The translations under genes and the position numbers were made by a program. From Hysterangium stoloniferum (Eukaryota > Basidiomycota > Agaricomycetes > Hysterangiales > Hysterangiaceae), in assembly GCA_015178975.1 (NCBI GenBank), contig WHVD01000005.1:248001-312000 (forward strand): a DNA stretch of 64,000 nucleotides, read 5' to 3'. The notes beneath the pieces were generated by a model, which was not told where the DNA came from, did no database searches, and worked only from the letters and a program-made list of their open reading frames with translations. This document shows, one piece after another, positions 22,417-33,800 of the stretch (position 1 is the stretch's first letter; every line of letters starts with the position of its first letter).

Positions 22417-25400
22417 ATGCTCCCTTTCCAACAAAACAAGCAAGTCCTCCCTAAGTTCAAAAAGGTCCCGCGATCCCCGACAGCCAGTACATCCACGACC
22501 GGCGGGGGATTCATCACCCGCGTGCCTCGTACAGACAATGTCGAGAGCAATTGGGGTACACAAGAATCAACCCCCCTGTCAACTTTCTCCTTTGGTGATG
22601 AGCCTGTTAGAAATGGGAAAATACAATATCTATATGTGACAGACTGTTATAAGACCCAGGTTTGCCATCAGTTATATATATAAGCTGTTATCAGAGCACA
22701 AGTTGGCATCATAAGTCCTTATATATATGTATATATAATCCATCATATAATACTAGACTATAGGTCCAGTAGCTCAGTGGTTAAGAGCACCTGCATATAA
22801 AGCCAGGAGGTCCTTGGTTCAATCCCAGGTTGGGTCAATTCTTTTCTATATCTTTAACAGAGCCGGGGAAAAATACCGGTACGGATTGGAGCAAGCCGTT
22901 GTAAGTTCGTTACTAGGAAAAGACCTAATAACCTGCGCGCAACGGTCAAGTCTTTATGACGGTCACTGACACAGTCGTTCTTGAAACCAGTCTATAACCA
23001 AACACACTCGGAGCGAGAGGCTAGAGATCGGACCTTTGGATGACGTAAACGAAGATGATATCAAAAGGCTGACGTAAGCCTAATGTCGAGGAGTGTAGAA
23101 CTTCAACAATAAGAGACACTACAGTATCCCTTACTGGCCGTAGGAGTGAGACTGAGAGTAAGACTTAAGAGATTGTCCTTAAGAATGAGCTTCGAAATGA
23201 GATACAACGAAATTGCTTGTTCAATAGTGGGAAAGAGAGAGGCCCTTATATACATGAGAGAGCACAGGTCAAATCAAACATCTACAAACAACGACACAAT
23301 AACGACGCGATATGGTGTGAGTCATCTCTGAGTCATCACAATAGGAGTGTTAGTAAAGCTGTGAACAATAATAGGGGGAGGCTGCGCTGAACAATAAGAG
23401 AATGACAAACAAAAGATGAGATCAGACATGTGATACGGATAAATGGGGAAACACAATAGAACAATAGGGGAAGTGAGTCAGACAATAGGGATGATGGAGT
23501 AATAGAAGTGATGGCTGATGAAACATCGATGACATGAGTCAGAAACACAAGAATCCCACGATAATGCGTCACCCTCAAATGCTATGCTTGATTTCGAAAT
23601 CTTGACAATATTACCAATCGATGAACCGAGATTGGACGTATTGTGTTCCTAGTTTTGCAGTATAAGGAGGGGACACAATCAATCACCATTTAGAACCAGG
23701 TGGTGAGTAGGCTCCACAACCACGCAAGGAACACGAATCGACGGCGACCTCGACGAGGCTCTACTTGACTTCCCTCTGGAACCGGGGTCCTAAATAACTT
23801 GGGTCCTCTGTGATCTCCTACTGGAGTGAACGTTGCCATGTAATAGATTCCCGATGACGGTGGGGAACAGTCCTGGTGGAACACTCGATCGAATCGATAG
23901 TGGAGGATTTCGGAGGAGCCATCATAGTGCTCTATACGAATGAAGACAGGATCGTCTGGAGCATATGGGAGTCGAATACCTTGTCGATGGAGGAAACGAT
24001 GGTATTTCTTGGAGGAGCATTGGTGGGCTGGTAGGGGCTTGGAAATGATGTCTGAGGATGAGGAGAAGCGAGACGTTATTGGCTGGAGTTCTATTTGGGA
24101 GTGAAGAGTCGGTTTCGAGTAGGAACTGAGGGTTACTTTGGAGGATGATGCAGTGTTGAACATGATGGAGTTTTGGTCGTCTGTTTGATGAAACTGATTT
24201 GGCTGTGTAGAAGTCATCTTGAGTGCCAAAGTATATATAAGAATTTGTGCTTGTGACGTGACTTGAAACTTTTGCCATATTAGTCTCTTTCCGATTGAAC
24301 TCTCTACACCGTTAGGCTCCTCCGTCAGACCGTCATCTGAGGAAGTCACTGCTAGCATGCGGAAGCAGGAAATGTTCATGGAAGAACACAACGCAAGGAG
24401 ACTCACCCGCAAAAGAGAAAGGCGTGCTGAGTATAGAAGTCAACAGGAGGCGAGGGGAGCAAGAGAAGGAGTCCCCTCCAAGCGGCAGCGGCGTGAGTAC
24501 AGAGCGCAATGCGGAAACAGAGCTTCAGTGCCGATCCTTCCCCCTGCGGGAGAGAAATGGGCCGACTTCACGGAGACCGATGATAGCGAGGGTGGGATGC
24601 CTTGTATTAGGACGACAGGAACCAAGAGCTGGAAGGAGAAGGAGGGTACCATCTTTTACGACTGGGAGCTACTTCGACACATTAAGTTGCAACGCATAGT
24701 TCTCACCCGAGGGGACGGTCAAACGCTGCCCCAACAAGAAAAGGGATACCGTAGGGGACCAATTGAGTTTTCCTCGGACAAGGATGAGAAGGAGGACGAG
24801 AACAGGAATGGCGTGTATAGTATCCGATCTCTGGGAGAGGATTGCCATGAAGGGTTCCTTCTCCCGTCTGAAGTTCGTTTCGTAACCAGCGACCCCAACC
24901 AAAGACAAACGCAGAGACCGTCATCCAGAGTATGGAGGGGTCACCGCCCTAGTCAACAGTCACTGGAACGCGAACCTTCCACGATTCCGGTCCCACATCT
25001 CTTGCCAACATCGAGGCCCCTTCCCATCATTCACCCTACACACACTCCCTCAGCCCCGATTCTAACGCCTCATTTACCTCCCTCTTCAAAAGCTGTACCA
25101 GTCCCAACCTCACTTGGGATGTCGAGGCCCCCTCCCATCCTTCACCCGACACACACTCCCTCTGCCCAACGCAAACCTTCCCCGATTCTGGCACCTCGTC
25201 TCTCTCCCTCCCTGAAAGCTATACCGGTACCGACCCAACTTCCGCCATCACCGGGTATCCCTCCCGACTCTCCATATTCATATTGCGTGTCCTTGGGTAG
25301 CCCTATCCAGGACCTTCCACCAGAGCGAATGGATGTCGATTTGGACCCCCCTACACCGGACGTCATTGATCCCCTGGCAAGCAGAAAGGTGAAGGAGATG

Positions 25401-27265
25401 CAGAAAGCCACCACTCCTCTCCGAGAACAATCCCCTATTCCCGTCCTTGACAGCCCGGTTCCCCTCACTGAGCCCATATCCACAACTTTCTGGATGCGAG
25501 TAGCTGTCAACTACCCTTCCGAACAGTTTCCTGTCAGAAGGGTGCTATCAGAGCTCGTGCCAGTACTTCAGCAACCGGTCCTTCAAGGGAGCCTCAAGGG
25601 TTGTCGCGGTCTGGCTCCGTTGTCAGAGATAATGGAGGATTTCTATCTCTCCTTCGAGGATCTCGCAGAGGGGAAGAACTTTGCATGAGCAGCACAGGAG
25701 ATTAAACTCTCTATGTTCCGGCACATCATAGTGGAGCTTCACCGTCTGCCCCCAGACTGTGAGGAGTATAGTATGCTTTTACCACAGTGTGAAGAGTGGT
25801 GGGTTCTGACCGCTCTATATACGAAGAATAGTGTTTATTCAACTACTATTAGAGAGTATTGACCGTCAGTACAATACTATAGACTACTAGACTGTTAGTA
25901 CTAGTATAAGAACGTACTGCACGCCTCAAGAGCAACTGTATAGTTGCTCGCGACGGCTTAGAACAGTAAGATAACGAGTTGACCCTTTACGGTACAACTA
26001 GTAGCTAGAAATAAGAAAGATACTCAGCTAAAGACTGAGAGTCTAGGATAGAGTATTAGTAGCGTGAGTCGACTACGGTGTCGACGAGCGCAAAATCTTG
26101 AAAGCGGAACTCGACCTTAGCGGTTCGAGTTCAAAAGGCTATTAGTAGACTAGAGAATGCTACCTTTATGGTAGCTGAGACACTACCCTTGACACCTCTC
26201 GTTATTCGACGTCTGAGTCATTACGAAGTGGTGTCTGCTGGGTAAAAAGTTGTCTATCGTTTGGTGCCGAGGGCACCCATACGTATACACAAAGCTTCGA
26301 ACTACAAATCAAGGTGTGCTCGAAATATAGAAAGAATATAAAGAAAGAGAATAAAAAGTAAATAATAAAGTACTATAATCCGGTTATTATTCCTTAGTCC
26401 AGGTATGCATATATGCATACCCTTTACACACAGTATCATTGTGGTAAAACACTCCTTTTATTTCATTTATATTTTACATATTTTATTCATATTTTTCTAT
26501 CTTTCATATTCTTCGAATCTTGCATATTTCATTAGTTCGAAGCATTGTGTATACTTGTGGGTGCACTCAGCACCAATTAGAACTCAGACACACTTTAACC
26601 CAAGAACCACCACTCGTAAGACACAAACTAGGTCTACTACGAGCGGTGATCAGGGTAACGTGTCAGCTACTACATAAGTAGCAATATCTGAACTACTAAA
26701 CACTTCTGGCCTCGAACTGTAATAGTCGAGGCCTCCACTCGAACCATCGCACTCGTTGACTCCTTCGTCATCTCGTGCTCTTTCTCTCACTTTCTCTTAT
26801 ATTGCACTGAATAGGTCAATATCCTCCTCTTCTACTCATTTCTTCGTATATAGAACGGTCTGAACTTCTACCACTCTTCACACAGACTCAGCGAATGTCC
26901 TCTCTATTGCTGGCTTAGTAGATTTACTCGAGGCCCTCGTCCTGACGCCTCCCACAGAGACCACCATGCAACCACACATTCCTGCCCTACTGCCCGCGTC
27001 TTTGTTTCCCCTCCCCAATGCTCCTCTTTTCGCGCGGATTTCCGCTCCGCCGGTTAGTGTCCGCACAGTCGTTCGTTGCAGAGAGAAAGCCTACCGACGA
27101 TGGGCCGACTCCTTGTACAGGAATTCTAGTGATTTGACTCGGGCGAGAATAGCTGAATCCTTCAGAGTAAAAAGGGAACAATGGGGAAACCTCATTTTGG
27201 ACCTTGGGGGATCCTCACAGGAAGCTTGGGGCGGCGTCCCAGATGCTCTTCGGCACCTTGTATAG
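22417..27265 (+). CDS. Extra 3' ORF region of Gypsy-A element 2 (interrupted by insertions)
   Basis: Starts MLPFQQNKQVLPKFKK about 330 bases after the chromodomain and ends ...GGVPDALRHLV just before the polypurine tract. Features: a basic N-terminal half, HEGFLLPSEVRF, SDPNQR and VWRGHRPSQ blocks, a long proline-rich middle with repeated SPxP motifs, and a conserved C-terminal half (WMRVAVNYPSEQF, LGGSSQEAWGG). It is interrupted by the TRIM solo LTR, the 1.4-kb element and the nested solo LTRs. No signal peptide or membrane segment is seen, so nothing supports an envelope protein despite the position. Function unknown. Copy is broken. Confidence 0.75.
22605..22859 (+). mobile_element. TRIM solo LTR, GAGCC target duplication
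   Basis: 255 bp, TGTTAGAAATGGG...TTTAACA, flanked by GAGCC on both sides (22600-22604 and 22860-22864). It interrupts the extra ORF of Gypsy-A element 2. The perfect 5-bp duplication and the TG...CA ends mark integrase-type insertion, not SINE retroposition. Contains the tRNA-like sequence at 22763-22837. Confidence 0.92.
22763..22837 (+). tRNA. tRNA-like sequence in TRIM LTR
   Basis: 75 nt with the same arms as in the complete TRIM at 58870; in this copy the base after the T arm is T rather than C, weakening one acceptor pair. TTTT follows 9 bases downstream. Probably not a functional tRNA. Confidence 0.55.
22900..24308 (-). mobile_element. 1409-bp TG...CA element with 4-bp CCGT duplication and an ORF
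   Basis: It interrupts Gypsy-A element 2 cleanly: CCGT lies at 22896-22899 and at 24309-24312, and removing the insert plus one CCGT restores the sequence seen in elements 1 and 3. Ends are TGTAAGTTCG and CTCTCTACA; the two termini form a weak imperfect inverted repeat (AGTTC, GGAAA and TAATA blocks in order). It could be a solo LTR of a family with long ORF-bearing LTRs, or a non-autonomous DNA transposon. A TATATATA box lies at about 24231-24239, close upstream of the minus-strand ORF. No second copy is in the window. Confidence 0.75.
23690..24217 (-). CDS. 175-residue ORF of unknown function inside the 1.4-kb element
   Basis: Starts at the first methionine inside the insert (MTSTQPNQFHQ), about 15-20 bases after a TATATATA box, which leaves an unusually short leader; a second methionine follows 18 residues on. 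The N-terminal half is serine/threonine-rich; the C-terminal half is more protein-like (YHRFLHRQGIRLPYAPDD, IEHYDGSSEILHYRFDRVF) and ends in an arginine-rich then hydrophobic tail. No transposase, gag, integrase or RT motif is recognised. The frame stays open upstream into Gypsy sequence, but that part is outside the element. Whether it is translated is unknown. Confidence 0.45.
   Translation of the reverse strand: MTSTQPNQFHQTDDQNSIMFNTASSSKVTLSSYSKPTLHSQIELQPITSRFSSSSDIISKPLPAHQCSSKKYHRFLHRQGIRLPYAPDDPVFIRIEHYDGSSEILHYRFDRVFHQDCSPPSSGIYYMATFTPVGDHRGPKLFRTPVPEGSQVEPRRGRRRFVFLAWLWSLLTTWF
25758..26882 (+). mobile_element. Gypsy-B solo LTR (interrupted), CAGAC target duplication
   Basis: TGTGAGGAG...CTCTTCACA flanked by CAGAC (25753-25757 and 26883-26887). 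Without the nested insert it is about 489 bp. It lies in the extra ORF of Gypsy-A element 2 and itself holds the Gypsy-A solo LTR at 25798-26428. Confidence 0.9.
25798..26428 (-). mobile_element. Gypsy-A solo LTR nested in the Gypsy-B LTR, CACAG duplication
   Basis: 631 bp in reverse orientation, flanked by CACAG (25793-25797 and 26429-26433). It includes the 20-bp palindrome GGTATGCATATATGCATACC near its right end. It shows three insertion layers: Gypsy-A element 2, then Gypsy-B LTR, then Gypsy-A LTR. Confidence 0.9.
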
Positions 27266-27290
27266 CACTTCCCTTCGAACTGGGGGGCAC

Positions 27291-27408
27291 TGTGAAGGGT
27301 ATGCATATATCATGATTGGACTGTGGAATAATACATATATTATAGTATTTTATTATTTAGTTCTTACTCTTTTTCCCTAACTCTCTAGATCTTCGAGCAT
27401 ACCCGTAT
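27291..27408 (+). repeat. Truncated 3' LTR of Gypsy-A element 2
   Basis: Follows the polypurine tract GGGGGGCAC and matches the first 118 bases of the 5' LTR. It stops at ...CCCGTAT where a TRIM LTR begins; the rest of the LTR is not found to the right. Confidence 0.9.
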
Positions 27409-27659
27409 TGTTAGAAATGGGAAAATACAATATCTATATGTGACAGACTGTTATAAGACCCAGGTTTGCCATCAGTTATATAAACTGTTATAAGAGCACA
27501 AGTTGGCATCATAAGTTCTTATATATATGTATATATAATCCATCATATAATACTAGACTATAGGTCCAGTAGCTCAGTGGTTAAGAGCACCTGCATATAA
27601 AGCCAGGAGGTCCTTGGTTCAATCCCAGGCTGGGTCAATTCTTTTCTATGCCTTTAACA
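27409..27659 (+). mobile_element. TRIM LTR without target duplication
   Basis: 251 bp, TGTTAGAAATGGG...CTTTAACA. CGTAT precedes it, but the right side runs directly into a Copia-1 LTR, so the second duplication copy is missing. This points to a secondary insertion or recombination at its right edge. Confidence 0.9.
27563..27637 (+). tRNA. tRNA-like sequence in TRIM LTR
   Basis: 75-nt copy identical in layout to those of the complete TRIM; TTTT about 10 bases downstream. Confidence 0.6.
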
Positions 27660-30484
27660 TGTTAAATGTGACTGTGACTTACTGTGACATGTGACACACA
27701 CAAGTCTGAGGAAAGTTGTTACTATTCAGGTCACTAACTACAAGCTTATATATGTTATACATCAGTAGGCTTGTCAGCTGTCATAAGTGACAGCTGGTTG
27801 ACAGCTGGTTGACAGCTGTCATAAGTGACAGCTGATTGACAGCTGTCATAAGTGACAGCTGATTGACAGCTGTCATGGGAAATGAACTGGGAATACCCTG
27901 GAACATGCTGGAAGCTTCTAGAAGCTTCTAGAAGGTTCCAGAAGGTTTTGGAGACAGTGGAGGCAGTTTTAACAGACCCCCCTGATCTCACATGTCTCCA
28001 AAGAAAAAGAAACAGAGAGAGAGACAGAGAGAGAGACTTTGCTAAACTACAGAGAGTAAGAAAGAAAACAAGAAACTAAGTCCTTATACCCATTCCATCA
28101 CGGCAAAATTGAACCTTGGGAGTAGATAGAGGCTTGGTTAGAATATCTGCAATTTGTTCTGCAGTAGGAATATAGGAAGGAGCAATACACTTGGCATTTA
28201 CAGCATCCCTAAGCCAATAGTAGCGCAGGTCAAGATGTTTCATCCTTCCATGATGCTCAGGGTTCTTAGCAACACTGATGGCAGACTGATTGTCAATGTG
28301 TAGAGTGGAGGGTTGATCAACTTGGTAGCCAAATTCACCTAGGATTTGCCACATCCAGGCAATCTCCTTGCCAGCTTCTACAGCAGAGACAAATTCTGCT
28401 TCAGTTGTAGAAAGTGTGACAATACTTTGCAGTTTACTACTCCAGCCAATAGCACCTCCAGCCATCATAGTTACATAACCACCAGTGGATCTTCCAGAAT
28501 CAATGCAATCACCATGAGCAGCATCAGTGTATGTGGTGAATAATTCAGAGCCACATTTACCAGAGTAATGCAACTTGCAATCCAGTGTACCTTTTAGGTA
28601 TCTGAACAAGTGCTTCACTGCTGTCCAATGCTTTGGTCCAGGATTGCAATTAAAACGTGCCAAGTAGGACACAGTATAAGCAATATCTGGACGGGTCATA
28701 GTAGCCAGGTATTGTAAAGACCCAACAGCACTGAGATAAGGAACACTACACATGAAATCCACCTCTGCAGCATTCTCAGGACCCATTTCTTTGGAAAGAG
28801 ATGTACCAGGTGTCATAGGTGTGAGAACTGGATGACAGTCAGACATGTTATAACGCTCAAGCATGTTGAGAATAAACTGTCGCTGATCAAGAGTAAGGAG
28901 ACGCTTAGAGCGATCTCTGCCAACTCCCACACCAAGTAAATAAACAGTGGGTCCAAGATCACGGCATTTGAAATGCAGGGACAATTGCTTGACAGCTTTG
29001 TCAATGGCAAGAGTGGACTTGGATGCAAATGTAATATCATCAATGTAAATGGGTACAAAGATCTTCACCTCTCCATTTGAATAAATGTAAACAGAGGTAT
29101 CAGATTCAATTCGTTTGAACTCCATTTCAGTAAGTGCACCATGTAACTTGATGTTCCATTGACGAGATCCCTGCTTGAGACCATAAAGTGATTTCAAGAG
29201 TCTGAGAACCTTATTAGGACCTCCTTGATGGAAGCCTTCAGGTTGTCTCATATAAATTGTCTCATCAAGGTCACCATGGGTGAAAGCAGCAGAAATGTCA
29301 ACAGAGCGCAAGTCCATGTCTTCAATGGCAGCTAGGGCCAGAATCAAACGCAGAGTTGCAGGTCTAAAAGTAGGTGCAAACACTTCATTGTAGTCAATGC
29401 CAGGACGTTGTGAGTATCCTTTGGCAACAAGACGAGCTTTATAACGCTCAATTGTGCCATCTGCATTGTGTTTGACTTTAAACACCCAACCCGAACCAAT
29501 TGCCTTTGCACCAACTGGAAGGTCAACAAGTTCCCATGTCTTGTTTTCTACCAGTGTATTGTACTCTGTATTTATAGCCTCTTGCCATTTATCTGCATCA
29601 TCACCTTTCATAGCCTGCTTGTAGTTTTGTGGATCAGCAGTTGAAGCTGTTCCAACAAACTGTACTTCCTCATAATCAATGTCCTCATCATCATCTTCAG
29701 CTAGAGCTGGAGCTGGTTGTACCTTCCACCATTCACCAGGTTGCTTTGGAACACGCTGAGAGCGACGAAGCTGTGGTTCTGGTGCAGGTGGAGGAGGTAG
29801 TTGAATGGGTTCAGGAAATGCAGGAATCTGAGCAGGAGGTGCAGGAATCTGAACAGGAGGTGCAGGAATATAAGCAGGAGGTGCAGGAATATGAGTAGGA
29901 GGGACAGAAATATCATTATCCCCCTCTACTTCTGGCACAAATAAAGGAATGTCAGAGTTTGGTATATTTGGGAAAAGCCTAATATTAGGCATTGGTCCAG
30001 TAGTAGATAGACCAGGAAAGTGGCGTTCATCAAATACAGCCCGTTCAGAGATGATAAACTTCTTTGTAACAGGGTTGTAGAATTGCCAACCTTTGTATCC
30101 CACAGGATAGCCTAGAAAGAGGCATTTCTCCATGTGTGACTGAAGTGACTTCCTTTTGTCCTTTTGAATGTAAACATAGGCGGTACACCCCCACACTCGC
30201 AAGTTACTCACATCTGGTTTCTGCTTGTACCATTGCTCATAGGGTGTAGTTTTAGGCAATGGTGCAGTAGGCAGACGATTCCATACATAGACATAAGATG
30301 CCACAGCATGATTCCAGAATGAGGCAGGCATACGCGCTTCATGCATCATGGCAGTGACATGATCAGCCAAGGTACGATTGGCTCTTTCTGCAACTCCATT
30401 CTGTTGAGGGCGATTGCGAGTAGTATGACGGCGTGCTATTCCACATTCATCTGTAAACTTGATGAAAGCATTTGACATGTATTC
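27660..30484 (-). mobile_element. Copia-1 element, copy a (left part: 3' LTR, RNase H, RT, part of integrase)
   Basis: Minus-strand Ty1/Copia. 3' LTR 27660-27974 (315 bp), purine tract GGGGGGTC beside it, then RNase H (ADILTKPLS, SGRSTGGYVTMMAGG), RT (VDISAAFTHGDLDE, YIDDITFASKS) and integrase (CGIARRHTTRNRPQQNGVAERAN). At 30484 it is interrupted by a complete Copia-2 element and continues at 35911-36180. The 5' part and 5' LTR are not found, so the copy is broken. Confidence 0.9.
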
Positions 30485-30810
30485 TGTTGAAACAGTTGAA
30501 TAACTCTTGACAAACACCCTGTGAGTGTGAGGAAAGTAAACACTAAATGTATTCAACTGTGAAATAACTACATACCTGTGAGTGTGAGGAAAGTAAACAC
30601 TAAGGAGACTTTCCCACACCCACAGCGGAGTATACTACAGGGTGCTTACCTAAGCACCTACACATCAGTTACCTTACTAGGTAACTCACTCAATACTGCA
30701 CCTACAGTGCTGGGAAAAATACTACAAATATCAGAAAAATATAGGGAACAGCATAGACTATGTAAGAGCTGTAATATCATACTCTAACACTCCCACCTGA
30801 TGAGACAGCT

Positions 30811-33800
30811 CTATGCTAGTCCCAGTAGTTTTCGTAAGTATTCTACCTTTGGCTTAGCCAATGGTTTTGTCAATAAATCAGCAGGCATCTTTGAAGTAGG
30901 GAGATGAACAACTTTGATCTTCCCACTATCAACTTCCTGCCTTAACCAATATGTTCTCAAATCCAGATGCTTCATACGGCCATGATGTTCAGGATCTCTG
31001 GCAACTGCAATAGAAGATTGGTTGTCAAGATACAAAGTGGATGCAGTCTTTTGAGGATATCCCAATTCCTCAAATAAGTTTCGCAACCATAGCACTTCCT
31101 GACCAGCTGACACTGCTGCAATATACTCAGCTTCAGTAGTAGAGAGAGTTACAATAGTCTGGAGTTTGCTTTGCCAGCTAATGGCTCCAGTACCCATCTT
31201 AACAACATATGCACCAGTAGATTTTCCAGTTGACTTATCACCTCCATGGTCAGCATCTGAATAAGACACAAATAATTCCCTGTCATTACTAGGGCCAAAG
31301 GTCAAGCCCAAGTCAAGGGTGCCTTTGAGATATCGAAAGAGATGTTGTACTGCTAGCCAATGAGCCTTTCCTGGATTGTGATTGAATCTGGCTAATACTC
31401 CAACAGTATAGGCAATGTCTGGACGAGTGGCAACAGCCAAATACATAAGAGAACCAACAGCATGGATATATGGAATGTCCTTCATGTATGCAATCTCTTC
31501 AAAAGAGACTGGAGCCTGGTCTTTACTCAATTTTGAGTTAGGTATCATAGGTGTACCAATGGGATTGCAGTCAGCAAGACCATAACGCTGTAACATGTCC
31601 AAGATGTATTGACGCTGTGATAGAGTAATAGTACGCTTTGTCCTGTCTCTTTCAATGCCAACACCTAACAAGTAAGAAGTAGGACCAAGATCATGCAATT
31701 TGAAGTGGCTCTTTAGATCATCTTTGAGCTTTTTGATAGCCTCCTTGGATTTAGATGCAATAGTCATGTCATCTACAAATACTGGTATAATGACTTTGAC
31801 ATCACCCTTTTGGAAGACCCAAATGCTATGATCGCATAGCACTTGTTTGAAACCCAAACTGAGCAGGACAGCATTCAACTTCTTGTGCCAGATACGAGGT
31901 GACTGGCGTAAACCATATAGTCCTTTCAGAAGAAGTAAGAACTCATCACGAGCACCTTGGTGAAAACCTTCAGGCTGCTGCAAGTATACTTCCTCTTCAA
32001 GTTCACCATTCAAGAATGCAGAGGAGATATCTACACTCTCAAGTTCCATGTCCTCCAGTGCAGCCAATGCTAGGACAGCACGCAAAGTGGCCCATTTGGC
32101 AGTAGGAGCAAAGGTATCAGTGAAGTCAAACCCTGGTCGTTGTGCATAGCCTTTTGCAACAAGACGAGCTTTGAACTTGTCAATTGACCCATCCTTCTTA
32201 CGCTTGATCACAAACACCCAACGAGAGCCAATAGCTTTACGACCCTCAGGTAGTTTAGCAAGGCGAAAAGTGCCATTTTCAAGCAGGGATTGCATTTCTG
32301 CATATGCAGCGTCATACCACTTGTCAGCATCAGGACTTTGTAAGGCCTCTTTGAGAGTTCTCGGTGCATCATCATGAGCACTGGCCTTGTAGGCAAACTC
32401 AAAGGCTTCATCCACACCAATGTAAAGATCTCCCTCACTGGCAGCTAGGGCTTCTTCCTCAGACTCAACTGGAGGAGGAGAATGTAGTGGAGAATCCTCT
32501 GCCTCATCACTGGACTCAACTACAGGAGTAGATTCTCTATAGTTGTGGATGTGAGCAGGGTCAACTTGCCAGAAACGCTTAGGAGGAACTCTGTTTCTGG
32601 GTGGATTGCGACGTGGTTGAGGAGGAGGACTCGGTGAACGTTCAGAATGTTCAGAATTAGAATCAGAGTTGGAACTAGGACCAGGAGGCAAAGCATTATT
32701 CTGACCATCTCCCACTGGATTTGGTTCCTGTGGAGCTCCCATCTGATTAGGCTGGGCTCCCACCTGAATAGACCTAGAGGGTCCAGGAATAAACAAATCA
32801 ATAAATTGTGGAGTATCAGGAAGAACATCAGGAGCAGTAGGAGTAGAAGGTATGGCAGGTTTAGACAAGCCTGGTAAGACTCTCTCATCAAAGACAGCAT
32901 TATTACTGATAATAGTCTTCTTAGTCAAGGGATTGTAAAACATCCAACCCTTATAATCTGGAGGATATCCAATAAAGACACATTTCTGTGTATGAGAGCC
33001 AAGTCCAATACGTTGATCCTTCTGTACATGCACATAAGCAGTACAGCCAAATACCCTAAGATATGATACTTCTGGTTTCCTACTATGCCAGACAGTATAA
33101 GGCACAGAATGCTTAAGAGCAGTGGTAGGTGAGCAGTTGCGCACATGAGTAATGGCAATGACAGCATGTCCCCAGAATGAGGGAGGGAGGTGGGATTCAG
33201 CCATAATTGAAGTAGCCCCTTCTTCCAATGTTCTGTTGAAGCGTTCAGCAACCCCATTCTGATGTGGTTCATTCCGCACAGTATGCTGCTGGCTGATGCC
33301 AGCAGTGGAAAGGAAGGTATCAAACTCCTTAGACATATATTCTCCACCCTTGTCATCTCTGAATATCTTGATCTTCTGACCAAGCAAGTTCTCCACTTTA
33401 GCCTTATATTGCTTAAATGCCTGAAAGGCATCACTCTTATTTTTGAGTAATGCAATCGAAGCATAGCGTGAGGCATCCTCAATGAAAGTGATCCAGTAGC
33501 GAAACCCTTCCACAGTTTGTGTAGGCAAGGGACCATGAACATCACTGTGAATGAGTGCAAGTGGTTTAGTATAGCGTGTTGTTGCTATTTTATTAATTAC
33601 TCTGTTCTGTTTTCCAGCCAAACAAGGTTCACAAATAGGATCAGGAGACGTGTGAGAGTCAATCTTTATCCCACCAACCAAATCACCTTTGAGGAGCTTC
33701 TGGATATCGGCATGATTGAGATGATTAAAGCGACGATGCCAAAGTGTGGAGTCCAAGGGACAGGTTGTAACAAGACCCGCATAATCCGTCATAGGTACCG

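Larger units (their letters stand above)
14138..27408 (+). mobile_element. Gypsy-A element 2 (chromodomain Ty3/Gypsy with extra 3' ORF)
   Basis: Order: 5' LTR 14138-14775, primer site 14777, gag, protease, RT, RNase H, integrase, chromodomain, gap, extra 3' ORF, polypurine tract GGGGGGCAC, truncated 3' LTR 27291-27408. Insertions inside it: a TRIM solo LTR (22605-22859), a 1409-bp TG...CA element (22900-24308) and a Gypsy-B solo LTR holding a Gypsy-A solo LTR (25758-26882). The 3' LTR is cut after 118 bases by another TRIM LTR. CTGAG precedes the element; its partner is lost. The copy is broken in several places besides the insertions. Gag remains open, so the element is not ancient. Confidence 0.95.

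Noticed and set aside
22605-22859. tRNA-headed SINE
   Set aside because: Perfect 5-bp duplications, TG...CA ends, no A-rich tail and a paired copy with primer site and purine tract (58870-59438) show LTR-type insertion.
27780-27880. CRISPR-like or satellite array of CAGCTG repeats
   Set aside because: The repeats are confined to Copia-1 LTRs at fixed positions and vary with the LTR, so they are LTR-internal repeats.
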